A DNA stretch of 64,000 nucleotides. It comes from Isoetes taiwanensis (Eukaryota; Streptophyta; Lycopodiopsida; Isoetales; Isoetaceae). Below are positions 1-11,205 of this stretch, piece by piece. The notes beneath the pieces are model-generated. The model was not told where the DNA came from. It searched no databases and was given only the letters and a program-made list of their open reading frames with translations. The first letter of the stretch is position 1; every line of letters starts with the position of its first letter. The position numbers and the translations under genes are program-made. Location of the stretch: assembly GCA_021234155.1 (NCBI GenBank), contig JAJEKV010000067.1:2772091-2836090 (forward strand), in the 5' to 3' direction.

Positions 1-80
1 GTTTTTTATTTCGCGCAGTTAATGTAAAGCCTATCCGCAAGAAAACGAACTCACAACTACCTAGTGCCAAACACTTAAGA

Positions 81-1535
81 ATGTCTCAACGACCCAGTTC
101 GTCTCATCAGCAACCGAGTTCTTCTCATCAGCACATGAGAGAAGGGGCTGATGAAACCGCCAAGATGGAGGAGACTTCTCCATCTTAGGACACTTTGAGA
201 ACTCCAGACCCAGATGGATTTGAATTCCCCTCTCTACCTACATTGTCAGAGGTTAGGGCACAACAGATACAGAAAGCCCAGGAACATGCTAGAATGAATG
301 AAGCGCGTGCAAAAGAGTTGTTAAGGTTGAGGGCAATGACAGAAGTGGCCAAGAAAGAAGGTGTCACAATTACAGAGGTGCATGGAGTTGCATGTGACAT
401 GGGCCCATGTTGTTGCCCACATGGAGAAGATTTTGAGGATATCGAGGCCAATTTAGACGCCAAACAGTTTGACGTCGACTGGCCAAGCAGGAAAGCAGGT
501 AAGTATAAGGCATACGACTGCAAGATCCCTGATGTCCGAGCTAAAGCTTTGGAGAGGTGGGTGCAAGTGAAAGGAACAATGATAAAAAACCATGAATTCA
601 GCAAGATGTTTGCCAAGCAAGTGTACTATGAGATTGTGAGAGGGGAGCCCGTAAATTATGCCAGTAGAAAGTGGAAACAAGGAAGCGGCAGTGGTAGCAG
701 CAAGAGAGTGAAGCTCACGGACGATTCTGAAAGCGCTCTTGGTGATGAGCCAATGACTATAACCTATCTGCTTCAAGATGCCATAAAACTTTTAGATGTG
801 GCGGGGGTTGCAGCAGCAGGTGCAGTGACAGATGAGGTAGAACTCAAGGCTCAGTTAGAGAATGAAAGAAGTCGAAACCTCACTCTGTCAGAGGAAAACT
901 TGCGCTTAAAAGATCGTGCAAATGCTCATGACAAGATGGCTGCAGAATTATTAGACACGAAGAATCAACTTGCAGCTTTGGGTAGGGAAAATGCGGTGTT
1001 GAGAGTAGACAATGAGCACATGCGCACAATATCAAGAGTCTTAGATTCTGATCCCCTTAGAGTCTCCAAGGAGCAGGGTATTGCATACCTCCCTCCTGAA
1101 TACCTATATGAAAGTCAGTGGGACGATGTAAAGAACGGGGACTTTAGATATTGTCAAGTGTGTGCGGACAATCTAACCCAAGTTGGTTGGTATGCCTTAG
1201 GGTGTGGACATCGTCTGCATTTGAGGTGCTTGTTGGATTGGATGATGGGCAGTAGGTTCTGTCCAGCAGATGATGGATATATTATACCAGAGCGCCAGTA
1301 TGCAATGCTCAACCTGCAACCACGCATGCCTCCCTTGCCACCTCTGGTTGCTCGCAGGAGGGATGGAATGGCTCATGCGTTCCAATCCCAACGTGAAATG
1401 GACCTTTGGAGGGGGGTAGAAGAACCGCGTGAAGGTGAAGAGGTACCAGACATTAATCAGTACCTGCCGCCCGCTCCTGGGCCAACAGGTGACGAAGGTG
1501 TGAACTTGGATGCAGACGAGTACTTAAACCCATGA
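81..1535 (+). CDS. Coiled-coil, RING-like zinc-finger protein with in-frame TAG near N-terminus
   Basis: An ATG at 81 opens a Ser/Gln/His-rich leader that meets a TAG at 186-188; the same frame is then open from 189 to the stop at 1533-1535 (about 448 codons). The first ATG after the TAG is at 294. Upstream of 81 the frame has no stop back to the window edge, so the real start could be further left. Seen in the protein (numbering from nt 195): a CCC-containing Cys/His patch near residues 68-76, a basic KRVKL nuclear-localisation-like motif near 170, a heptad-rich coiled coil at about 212-280, and a RING-like finger at about 319-358 with C-x2-C, then C-x-H-x2-H-x2-C and a final CP; the eighth metal ligand seems to be Asp. 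The tail is Pro/acidic. A polyadenylation-like AATAAA lies near 1625. RING proteins are usually E3 ligases, but the missing ligand makes that uncertain. It may be TE-associated. Confidence is in the ORF and RING-like fold, not in function. Confidence 0.55.
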
Positions 1536-1734
1536 GCTATCTACATTTATTTTTTGATATTTTTCCCTAAGATCTCAGATGCACATGAATGAACCAACGT
1601 TTGTTGACGAGGATTTCTTTGTCTTAATAAAATTTTGGCCGCATTGAGTTGTTTGTATTATAGTTAAGTAAAGTAAGTATGTGAGTGAGTCAAAACATCT
1701 GCACACGCAACCTATTTGACATCTGGACCTCATG

Positions 1735-2950
1735 TCAGGCTTAGTCGCTTTTGTTTGTCCTGTTTGATGTATCTAAATTGCCCCCTAGGATGAGGTCGCT
1801 CACTCATTTTAGGTGGCGATTTAGATACATCAAGCAGGAAACTCGAAAAGGGAGTAAGCCAAGAGCGCGACCCTCTTGAATGGTTGTCAGGTCACCAGAC
1901 TTTATATTCTCCATGGCAAACAATATAGACTTCTCGAAATTCTTGTTACCTCCTTTAGAAGGAGCGAGCTTTGCTCTGACTCTCTTTTGCGTGTCTCTGT
2001 GTCAATGTATCTTAGATACTTTGCTAGGTTATATTACACAAAGACGCGCAAAATGGGGGTCGGAGCATAAATCGTTCGTTCTAGAGGAGGTTACAAGGTT
2101 TTTGAGTCTCTATTTTTATTGTGGCCACGGAGGATATAAGGCCTAGTGGTTGCTTGCGATTCTGTGGGTTCATTAGATGTTACTGATTGATGAGTTCAAG
2201 CTTCGAGACTTCCCCGTTTTTCTTTCCCCCGCCTCTTTGGGCAATGTAGCTTAGTTTACATGCTAAGTTCCATTGTCCATAAGAGGCGGGTGAAAGCAAA
2301 GACTGGGACGTCTCGATGCTTGGACCCAAGTCCGACATAAAACAAGATAACAATATGTGGGTTAATTGGATGTTAGTGATTGATGAGTTCAAGCATCGAG
2401 ACTTCCCAATCTTTCTTTCACCTCCTCTTTGGGCAATGTAGCTTAGTTTACATGCTAAGTTCCATTGTTCAAAGAGGGGTGAAAGCAAGGTTTGGGAAGT
2501 CTCGATGCTTGTACTCAGGTCTCTTTTATCCTGGCTTAGTCTCTTCCATCCTGGCTGGCTTAGTCTCTTTTGCTTGTCTTGTTTATTGTATCTAAAGTGC
2601 CCCCTGGTATGAGATCGCTCGCTCATTTTAGGGGACACTTTAGATATATAAACAGAAACATCGAAAAGAGAGTAAACACCTTGGAGCGTGACCCTCTTGA
2701 ATGGTTGTCAACTCACCAGGCTTGATATTGTTCGCTGCAAATAATATAGACTTCTCGAAATTCTTGTTACCTCGTCTAGAAAGAGCGAGCTTTGCTCTGA
2801 CTCTCTTGTGTAGTCTCTCTGTGTCAATGTAGCTTAGTCACTTTGCTAGGTTATATTACACAAAGAGGTTCACAATGGGGGTCGGAGCAAAAATCGTTCG
2901 TTCTAGAGGTTGAGGTAACAAGGTTTTTGAGTACTCTATTTTTATTGTGG
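1735..2950. repeat. Duplicated block of long imperfect hairpins
   Basis: Three kinds of unit, each able to fold back on itself, occur twice in direct orientation. Unit A (about 1760-1845 and 2580-2660) pairs a TGTATCTAAA-type arm with its complement across a short loop. Unit B (about 1925-2115 and 2757-2950) has arms of roughly 60-80 bases. Unit C (2196-2326 and 2388-2516) has arms of about 50 bases starting CAAGC and ending GCTTG around a loop of about 23 bases containing TAGCTTAGTTTACATGCTA. The order A-B-C-C-A-B indicates a segmental duplication of this roughly 0.8-kb region. Such structures are typical of MITE or foldback repeats and can yield small RNAs. Open frames here are short and not credible genes. 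Confidence 0.7.
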
Positions 2951-3433
2951 CAGCGGATGATATCAGCCTAGTGGTTGCTTGCGATTCTGTGGGTTCATTT
3001 GAGATTAGTGATTGACGAGTGGTTGGGAGGATGTAGATCATGTACCTTGTGAAGTCTCGCGGTCCGGCCAAAGTCGTGATCGACCGATCCGTGGGCCGCT
3101 TGACCCCTTGGCATGCGTGAGATTACTTCTCATCGCAAGATTCTCGTGGGTATGCTAAGAGGCAAGCGTCAACGGAAGTCAATCCGGCTTTGGCGGGTGC
3201 GAGGTTTCTCTAGGCACTTAGGTTGACTGATGTTACACATGAATGAAACATGGACCGAAGTTACGTGAACCATGATGATACATGAAAGAAACATCGTACA
3301 TGAAAGAAACATAAAACAAGGTGACGAGATATATAGAAGACAAATACTTGTAACAAAAAACTTTACTTGTTATTCATAGTGCCAAAATGGTTACAATAGT
3401 TTGAACATCCTCATAAACGGTTACAATAGATAG

Positions 3434-6046
3434 ACTGAGGGTACTCATCACATCATCTTTCTAGACATCACCGTCTTCATCAGTTTCATCATCTGGGCTT
3501 CCGTCCTCTTCTGCATGCTGGCCTAGGTTCAACCTCCTTTGGCCCTTTCCCTTACTTCGCAACGCCCTCGAAGTCGTGTTTCTTCCGACACGCTGCCTAT
3601 TTGTCCGGGTCATTGGCATTGAGAGTCCGGCCGCTCACGTTACTATTAAGTCCTCAAGAAGATCTCCCTCAGATTATTTAGACCTGGCCTTTACAGATCG
3701 ACTCCTCTTCTCAGATCTTATTTTGCCGCTTGAGTCATCCGAGAACATGTTCTTGTCTAAATCATCTTCGCATCGACAAAATGGGTACGTTGAATGTCCT
3801 CATCAACATGGTTAGCAAAGATTTACAAAGAAGCAGCTTCGTCCTCACCGCCTTTGAAGTTGTCCTCTTCCACTTTAGAATCTGCATCCATAAAAGGAAA
3901 TCAGAGCTTATCAACTACGGCCGCACCAATCATATGATTCAAGAGCCGCCAATTTGAGAAGTTATATACAAGTTTGTCAGCCTTCTTATGCAAGAGACGA
4001 TTTCGTGTCACACTATGTATGTACTTATAAGCACTGCAGTTCCTCTCACTTGCACTATTGGAGGATACCAAGGAGAGGATAGTCATTGCAAGAGCCTGCA
4101 ACGTATCAGTAACCTGTCCATGGGCTTGCCACCATGCATAAGATTCCATATTTGGTTCCTTCTTGTGACTCTCCAGTGCATCGTGAAGCTCTTCATCTGC
4201 CGACCTTCCACTCAAGTTCTGGTATTCAGTTAACTCGGCAATGAAAATTTTGTAGTCCGAGCTGTTGGGGTAAAACATTTTTGCCACCTTCTTCAATGAA
4301 CCCATCACTTCTTTATCTGTATGCTGGTCCATATCGTGGTTGTGTGGGTCTAAAGCATGTGCGGCACCATGAAGATCATTGTAGGACTTCTTCCATCGTT
4401 CATTAAAGTCTCTAAGCAGTGCTGCGCGCTTAGCATTGTCAAAGGGTGCATTGGGGCCATCACGCTGTAGAAAGGATTTAATGGAGTACCAGCACCTCCA
4501 GACCTTTCCAGTGCTTGCCTTCGAAGAATCAAGGGTTTTGATGGCATGACAAACAGGTTGCATGCACTTGACAACATTCTTTACGCCTCCAAAATGTCTC
4601 CCGCCCAAGCATTTCGGCGGGTGGCAGCTTGTCTTAGGTGTTTTTGAAGCATTTTTTCCCTTTCCTCCTCTCCCCATTCAAAGAACTCAGATGGTTGAAG
4701 GTCGAGATAATCGAGTCGCGACACCTAAGCACTCTTTCAAGACAAATGTAATTGGAACCAAACCGAAGTCCGCCCGATTCATGAGTGCTAGGGCCTTCTC
4801 GACGCAATGACTTGTATATGGCGAAATTGCCGCTTCTTTGTGATGAATTTCACGAGACGACGGGCCTTTTGAATGGGATCGAACCAAGTGTGAAAAACAG
4901 TCCTTCAAAGAATAAGTTCGAGGCAATGGCATTGGCAAATGTCGGTCGCGTTCAATCCTGGAAATTCAGACTCCAACAATTCACCCGCTAATTTACAATT
5001 AGACGCGTTGTCCATTACGACCTGAAATATTCTCTTCGGCCCAAAACTCTCTATCACAGCCTTTGTTTTTTGAAAAATCCAATCTCGCGGACTTGGTCAG
5101 TTTTGGTTTCTACGGTTTTCAAGAATACTTCGCCCCCTGGATACACGATCATGAAATTTATAAGATGGTCCTTGTTTACATTGCTCCAACCATCAGTCAC
5201 TAGTGAGGCTGGCCTGGCTTCAATAACACGACTTAACTTCATTTCCACCCTCTCGACCATTTTCCCGTGTATTTCATCCACCATTTTGTTATTGGCATGT
5301 TTGTATGAAGGCAATCTAAAAGCCGGCCCTGCTTTGGCAACTTCCTGGAAGGCTTCTTTCATTGCTTTGTGCTCCAAAATATGTGGAGACAACCCGGCAT
5401 ATAAAAATGCCTCTACAACCTTCAATTGCGTCTTCTTCAGTTGCTCTGATGTTAAGCACTGGTCAACCCTCTGTTGCTTAGTCTGTCTTTCCACTATCTC
5501 AATTGTCTCTGCCATTCTTTTTTCGCCCGTACTTAACCCTCCTATCGACCCTAGTCCACCCTCTGGTTGGTACATTGGCGCTGCAGGAGGGGTGGTGTAA
5601 TTGATCTCTTCTTCTTGGCATGGTGAAGGTCCTTGGCTATCCCTTGGCTGTGTTCTTCTGCTGCTATTCTTTTTTCGACCCAACACTTCAAGTGCATCTT
5701 GTCGTATGTCAGCAGATGCCGTACATGTTTGCACCCCAATTTTAGGATCCCGTAAAAGATGAGCTCGTATTCTTGTCGCGGATCCATTTATTGACGTGTA
5801 CCCACAAAATACGCATTGCCACTCATTCTGACCAAATTCCTTCACAAATCCCCACTCAGGACCTCTCTTTCGACCACCAGTATTTCGACATATAATTCTT
5901 CCACGTGCTGTTCCAACCCCCGTGGCCCTGCCATGACCGCGCGATGGCCGCGCACCTCTAGACGATGATGCATGACCGCCGGCAGCGCCGGATGTAGATG
6001 CATGGCCGCCAGTGGCGCCTGATGTAGATGCATGACCAGCTGCCAT
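3434..6046 (-). pseudogene. hAT-family transposase (BED finger, DUF659, hAT dimerisation), frame-broken
   Basis: The start ATG is at 6046-6044. The first frame (to 5054) has Gly/His/Ser-rich repeats, a basic Arg/Gly stretch, a BED zinc finger at about residues 60-115 (WQCVFCG then an H-x-C end) and the start of DUF659 (LVTDGWSN at about 280). A frameshift near 5065 moves the rest of DUF659 (MDNASNCKLAG, HCLELIL) into another frame, followed by more breaks between 4940 and 4680. The frame 4677-3901 carries the C-terminal hAT dimerisation region (WWQAHG, SSNSASERNCS, RNRLL). A basic/acidic tail ending DETDEDGDV can be read to a TAG at about 3434. hAT transposases cut and paste DNA elements with 8-bp target duplications. 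This copy cannot make an intact enzyme without repair of several frames, so it is a dead element. Confidence 0.85.
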
Positions 6047-6502
6047 CCCTGCTGCTATCTAAAATTACTGTCTCTGCTCTGGTATGCTAAAGGGTAAGGA
6101 CTCCTTAATCGTCCAAACTAAAGGCCGACGTCTATATACGCGAAGGAGCAAGCTCACTACGCATATGTTACATCGACGTCCCGTTCAAACGTAAGTAGTG
6201 AAGGACAGGAACCTATAGGTCTCTAAGGAACAGGGTAGGAACCCAAGGTCGGAAAACTCTGTGAAGGAGGAATCTCACTTCACAATTCCGGCGTCAGGCC
6301 CCGGACGCAAAAACCCACACCTCAAAGGCTGACCGTTTCCCAAGGAGTATGTGGACTCGACCTGGTAGTCAACGTTCGAGGCGAATTCTAGAGCTAAACA
6401 CATTTTTCTTATATATAATATTTCACCTGCACAAAATAGACCAAACAGGGGCGCAAAAAGTTTTTTTCCCTTAGCAAAACGCCCCAATATGCTTTGCAAA
6501 GT

Positions 6503-6765
6503 TTCGCGTAAGCGAAAACAACTGTTTCGCTTACGCGAAGTTTCTTTCGCGTAAGCGAAACAGTCGTTTTCGCTTACGCGAAGTTTAAAAAATTTCGCGT
6601 AAGCGAAAACAACTCTTTCGCTTACGCGAAGATATTTTCGTGTAAGCGAAACAGTTGATTTCGCTTAGGCGAAACTTTTTTTGGTTCGCGTAAGCGAAAA
6701 CAACTGTTTCGCTTACGCGAAAGAAACTTCGCGTAAGCGAAACAGTTGTTTTCGCTTACGCGAAA
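6503..6765. repeat. Array of 12 alternating TTCGCGTAAGCGAAA palindromic motifs in the hAT subterminal region
   Basis: The 15-mer TTCGCGTAAGCGAAA and its complement TTTCGCTTACGCGAA alternate six times each, near 6504/6525, 6546/6567, 6594/6615, 6637/6658, 6685/6706 and 6728/6749, giving six hairpins with 6-8 base loops such as ACAACTGT. Each 15-mer is itself an inverted repeat (TTCGC-GTAA-GCGAA). One pair carries single-base changes. Position 120-385 bases inside the hAT end matches where hAT transposases bind repeated subterminal motifs. The ORF readable through this block is an artefact of the repeats. Confidence 0.85.
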
Positions 6766-6867
6766 TTTTTCCGACGCCGGAAATTTTTTTTGATGTATTT
6801 TTGACGTATTAAACGTCAAATTTGTGCCATATCCAACGAAAAATACGTATTACGTATAAAACGTATA

Positions 6868-6887
6868 CAGTATTGAACCTATCCCTG
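6868..6887 (-). repeat. Right terminal inverted repeat of the hAT element
   Basis: Read on the minus strand the end is CAGGGATAGGTTCAATACTG. It is immediately followed outward by the histone H3-like reading frame. The partner repeat was not found in the window. Confidence 0.5.
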
Positions 6888-6888
6888 A

Positions 6889-7266
6889 CAAAAGTACGTT
6901 AAAGGTGGGAGGCCCAAGAATCAGCCAAAGCCATCGCCACCACGACCGGAGCCGCCCAAGAAAGTTCACCATGGGCCGAATTCCAAGCACGCCCGTGTGT
7001 TCCGGGAGATTAGGCACTTCCAACAGTGTACTAATCTCCTCATCCAGAAGGCGCCATTCGAGTGGCTCCTCCGAGAAATCATGCAAGAGTTTCGGACCGA
7101 TTATAGGGTCACACCCCTAACGGTCCGATCTCTGCAAGAGACAGTAGAGGCGGAGCTCGTCCAACTCTTCGAGGAGGGCAACCTATGTGCAATCCACGTG
7201 AAGAGGGTGACTGTGATGTCTAAGGACCTCCACCTGGCGAGGAGGATCCGCAAGGAGAAGCCCTAG
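6889..7266 (+). pseudogene. Divergent histone H3-like core, 5' end cut at the hAT terminus
   Basis: The frame is open from just after a TGA at 6886-6888 to the TAG at 7264-7266 (125 residues) but contains no in-frame ATG. The first part is a Pro/Lys-rich tail ([12 protein letters not shown]). From [20 protein letters not shown] onward it aligns without gaps with the H3 histone fold: REI to the C-terminus is 87 residues, exactly as in canonical H3. [40 protein letters not shown] and [10 protein letters not shown] correspond to alpha1, alpha2, loop 2 and alpha3. Loop 1 has no insertion, unlike plant CENH3, and the tail does not resemble canonical H3. The position directly next to the hAT end suggests the element interrupted the gene and the start lies, or lay, beyond its lost left end. 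It is either a relic of an H3 variant gene or a captured histone. Histone-fold identity is strong; function is unlikely without a start. Confidence 0.8.
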
Positions 7267-8600
7267 AAGCTTCAATTTTGTTACATAGTAAAACTTTATA
7301 TATATAAAGCTATCTTTTTGTATAAGTCAAATTTTAATATATAAAATACCTTCCTCTATAAATTAATGTCTTAATAAGTGTTTTTTGTATAAATTGAATT
7401 GTTGTAAAATCTTTTCTATTGTAAATAAAATGTTCTTAATTGCTAAGTCTGTGTAAAATTTTGCCTTAGAAAATTAAAAATTGACCGAAGTCAATCCACT
7501 CTGGTCAATTCGTGCCAAAGGCCTCTACGTCACGAACGCAGGCCCCTTCCATGCAAATGGACCCGAGTCGCTTGAATTAAGGGATAACTGACCCAATTTT
7601 TGTGTTAAAAGACGTTAGAATGCTTAGAATTTGCTTAGAAATACAGTATAGCACTTAATTTTTGTTAAAAACGTCAAAAAGAAGTCAAAATTGGGCCACT
7701 CTGGTCAATTTGCACCAAAGGCCTCTCTGCGTCGCAAACACCGGGCCCTTCCGTGCGAATGGACTCGAGTCACCCAAAATTGCACCTTTTCATGTCATTT
7801 TAGCATAAAATAAGTTGCAAAATATGCAAATATGCATTTTACTATCTAATAGCTCTTAGAAATGTTGAGTTTTTGAGTAGGAATCAGGCCACTCCGGTTG
7901 ATTCGTGCCAAAGCCTCAACCGTCGAGAACACAGACGCCATTTGTCGAATCGACCGGAGTCATGTGAGTTTGAGCAAAAATTTTGCAATATTGCTTGGGA
8001 AAGGTTCTTGAGCAAAAATCTTGCAAGATTGCTTGGGAATGATTCTTAGTGCACATTTTTAGCCATCTGTCGTGTCCGTTTGAACCTCATCTTAAAAAAA
8101 ATTCTCACAGTAGCGAAAATCGAACCTCCCACCCACAGGGATGAATCCCCAAAACCCTCCTGTTCCAACCACTGAGGGTGGGCATCATTTATGTTTTAAT
8201 TATAATCCTTAATCAAAGTAAGCTTTAATCATGTTAGAGTTAGATAATATTAATGGCCCTTAAGCTAGATAGAGATAGCATCTGCATTCATCTTAGCTTA
8301 GTTGTCGCTCTTATCTTCCTAAGTGTCTTCTTGTCTACACATAGGTAGTATAATCAAACCTTTTTCTTAGAAACTCGGCTAGTTGCCAAGGCCTTAGAAA
8401 TTGTTTTGTCACACGTTGGAATGCTACACCAACACACGTTATAGATGCACTACCATCAAGTATCTTCAGCCATGTCTTTGTAGCATAGATAATTATCTAG
8501 GAATTCATTTTATCTAGGTAATTTAGTTCAACGCACCAAGTACCCCAGAAAGAAAGTCTCCTTATACCACCCCATAACAGTAAATAAGTACCTTTCTCAG
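7267..8600. repeat. A/T-rich region with three diverged ~100-bp repeats
   Basis: Three related units sit at about 7479-7578, 7688-7784 and 7880-7970, spaced about 200 bases apart. Each has the order CCACTC(T/C)GGT, GCCAAAG, a CGTCG-like core and a closing GACNNGAGTC. A 36-base duplication around AGCAAAAATNTTGCAA follows at 7975-8045. The rest to 8600 is unassigned A/T-rich DNA with no credible gene. Confidence 0.55.
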
Positions 8601-9950
8601 TGCCTACTAAAGTGCCAAATGTCAAGTGGGTCATTTGGGGTAGTGTGGATAAAGGTATAAAAATAGGGTTTGTAGACTAAGGAGACATAAATAATTGTTG
8701 TTATGGTAGTATTAGCTGCCATATGCACTTTAGGATAGTCAAATAGGTTAGGAGAACCTTCGTTGCAGATCCTCGAGGCCTCGATACAAGAGCCACTCGA
8801 CAACATCAACGAATTGAAAGCAGAGGGCAACCTTATGGAGGAAACTTCAGCAAATGAAAGGCCAAGATGGTGTACAGGGAAGCCCGAACACAAATAATAA
8901 AGGGGAGCCTACAGGAAGAACGAGTGCAACATCAAGAATACACAAGAGTTGCCAAGAGGGTTATGCAACAGCCAATGGGCATCATGGCACTTACAAAATT
9001 GATCACATTAGGGGAGGAACATCTCCTAGTCAAGGATATTCTCCAAGTATCACATTGTCTCGAGGAAGGACCCCACATCGATGACTAATATTACAGCTAC
9101 ACCACCAACAAGTAGACGACTTCATCGACATATGACATCAAGAGTTCTAAAGGATGAGACTGGACATACTTCCTAGGAAGGGCAACAATCGCAGATATAC
9201 AGGCCATAGTAGTATCAGATTTAGACTTCAAGCAAAGATGCTTTGGCTAAGAAGGTATTACAAGCCAGCAAGGGTGGGATGCTCAGGAATAGGAATATGG
9301 CGAGACCGCAAAAAACTTCTTCTTCATCAGCCCTGATACTTCAGCACCTTAGAGATTGGAGGTCAAACACCATCAAGAAGCGGCAACCTGGAGGACCAAA
9401 TACTAGCATTACTAACTGAACAGTCAAGATTATAGTCCCTGCACATGGATGCAAATAAATTTCTCTCAAGAAGACAAGTTGCACAGTTAGAAGTGGTAAA
9501 GCACTCAACATTGTCATCAGCTTTATAACAACAGCATGTGACCGCCAAGACAAAAAATAGAATCGACAAGGTCAACACAACAATATCAATTCATGAGTTA
9601 GAAGAATCATACTAAAATCTCGTAACCTCCAAGGCAGATGAGTCCACATGAAAGATTCTAGAATATGAACAACATTACATTCAAGCCTTTGGACGCGAAC
9701 ACCGAGACTTATGTTATCCACTACATCATCAAGTCCACTAATGGATAACTTTAATGAAGGTAGTCAACATCAACATTAAGGACGAGCAGAGTCAGAATAT
9801 GTTCGACAAAAGAAAGCATGGCACATGAGTGATTATACAACAACTCCAAGGAGACCACATTTTTCAATAAATTATGGATCATCGCATTGCTATTCCAACG
9901 ATTAACGACTACACCAACTTTAAGCAAGCTAGAGGACCTATCAAATAGTT
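8600..9950. other. Intergenic DNA, no supported gene
   Basis: Only short frames occur. The purine-rich stretch 8860-9090 (plus) translates to a Gln/Glu/Arg-rich, repeat-like peptide that I do not recognise; it may be decayed retroelement sequence, given the gypsy relic to the right. Confidence 0.3.
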
Positions 9951-9959
9951 GAATATCTT

Positions 9960-10340
9960 AGAATTATGGGTGATAACATCCATGATGGAATTGGTACGAA
10001 ATTTCGAGTAGATGTTTGTCATTTCTTTTAGAAAGATGGCTACTTCTATCTTCTTGCTAAATTTGCTTGCCAAAGTGGAGATGGCATTGCAAAATGATGC
10101 TTCAAAAGCTTGCCAATAAGTGCCGATGTCTTAGAATCTCCACAGCTTTCCTCAAATGGACTGCATGCTCTTCTATTGATTTGTTGTAGATCATGATGTC
10201 GTCGAAGAAAAATTGAGGATGAACTCATCCAAGAAATCTTCGAAGATGTCGTTCCTCAAGTGCATAAAAGTTGGTGGAACATTCGATAGACTCAGGGGCA
10301 TTAACTAATTGTAGTGTTGATTTGAGGTATATCAAATCTG
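9960..10340 (-). pseudogene. Ty3/gypsy reverse-transcriptase relic
   Basis: Reading the minus strand from about 10,340, pieces of a gypsy-type RT follow in order but in changing frames: LVNAP, then FMHLRNDIFEDFLDEFIL, then the catalytic FFDDIMIYNKS, EEHAVHLRKAVEILR and KHHFAMPS. These correspond to the family pattern in which a PATFQ/LMN-type region is followed by F(V/L)DDIL(V/I)YS and EEH--HL. Frameshifts and stops separate the blocks and no protease, RNase H or integrase is visible nearby, so this is a short fossil fragment. Confidence 0.6.
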
Positions 10341-10344
10341 GGTT

Positions 10345-11200
10345 GGAGTGGTTGATAGCCACATTATTCCTGTGTTTCCAAATCACCCAAAGACACAAAG
10401 ATCTGAGAGTATCCAAGAATGGGGAACTGTTTGCAATGAAGCCAAAAAGGTCAGACTCATAAATTGGAGTGACTCCTATATGGGGACTTGAAGTTTTGCT
10501 CCATTCTTGGGTCCTTTTGCTGTTGCTGGAAATATTTATTTCCCTCTAATTAAGTCTCTAAGAATGTATTTTCTGTGTAAAGTTCTGTATCATGATGTTG
10601 AAATGGCATGTGCCTTTGCTTTCAGCTTTGAACCCCGGAAGGGCTTCAAAATAGAACGATTGCTCACATGAATGATGTTTGATCTGTTTGGACTTTGTCA
10701 CTTGCACTTATGTTGTAATTAGAACATCATTTCTTATGAAAACTTGCAGGTTTTTTTAAATCCATAGGCCTCCCTTTTGTATTGAGGTTTGTAGTGATAC
10801 AACCCAAAATAACATTCGGTTCTAGATCCAAACGAACAATCCAGCTATGTTTCTTCTCCTTTGTCCTTGCTTGTTCCTTCATGTTGTAACTAGAATAATA
10901 CTGAAATATGGCCTGTAACTGTTGTTTTCTAGCTGTAGGTTTAAACGAGTTACAGGTCTGCCGATTGTATAGAAATTGTACTCGAATGCTACAAGCAAAA
11001 GGCCATTAAGACTATTGAAGCCCATAAATCAGGAGATATACAATTCTTGTTGCTGCTTGGATCAAGCCAATACAATTGGCACATCATGATAAGAGCAACT
11101 TTTAGAAGCAATGGAAGGTGAACCACGATGTCGCAATTCTTACAAAAGAACGATAGAATGGAAAACAATGATGTAACTCAACTAATGCTCTCATGTAGCT
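10345..11200. other. Intergenic DNA, nothing assigned
   Basis: A/T-rich sequence with stops in all frames; no repeat, RNA or gene pattern recognised. Confidence 0.3.
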
Positions 11201-11205
11201 ATGGA

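Larger units (their letters stand above)
3434..6887 (-). mobile_element. hAT DNA transposon, left end not found
   Basis: The element contains the transposase relic, about 450 bases of 5' leader, a palindromic array at 6503-6765 and a right terminus at 6887 reading CAGGGATAGGTTC on the minus strand, which fits the CA(G)-start of hAT inverted repeats. The eight bases outside it are ACAAAAGT, a candidate target duplication. I could not find a matching left terminal repeat or the same octamer between 1.5 and 3.4 kb, so the left boundary given is only the end of the coding region; the true end may lie in 3015-3430 or be deleted. Confidence 0.6.

Noticed and set aside
3015-3430. Left terminal repeat and 8-bp duplication of the hAT element
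   Set aside because: I searched by eye for CAGGGATAG and ACAAAAGT and found neither, so no left boundary is claimed.
6503-6765. CRISPR array
   Set aside because: Repeats alternate in orientation and spacers are only 6-8 bases; the host is a plant. It is a transposon subterminal array.
6622-6819. Minus-strand frame through the palindromic array
   Set aside because: Composition follows the repeated 15-mer; no start context or family match.
6889-7266. Centromeric histone CENH3
   Set aside because: Loop 1 has the canonical H3 length with no insertion, and the C-terminus lacks the usual CENH3 ending; called only H3-like.
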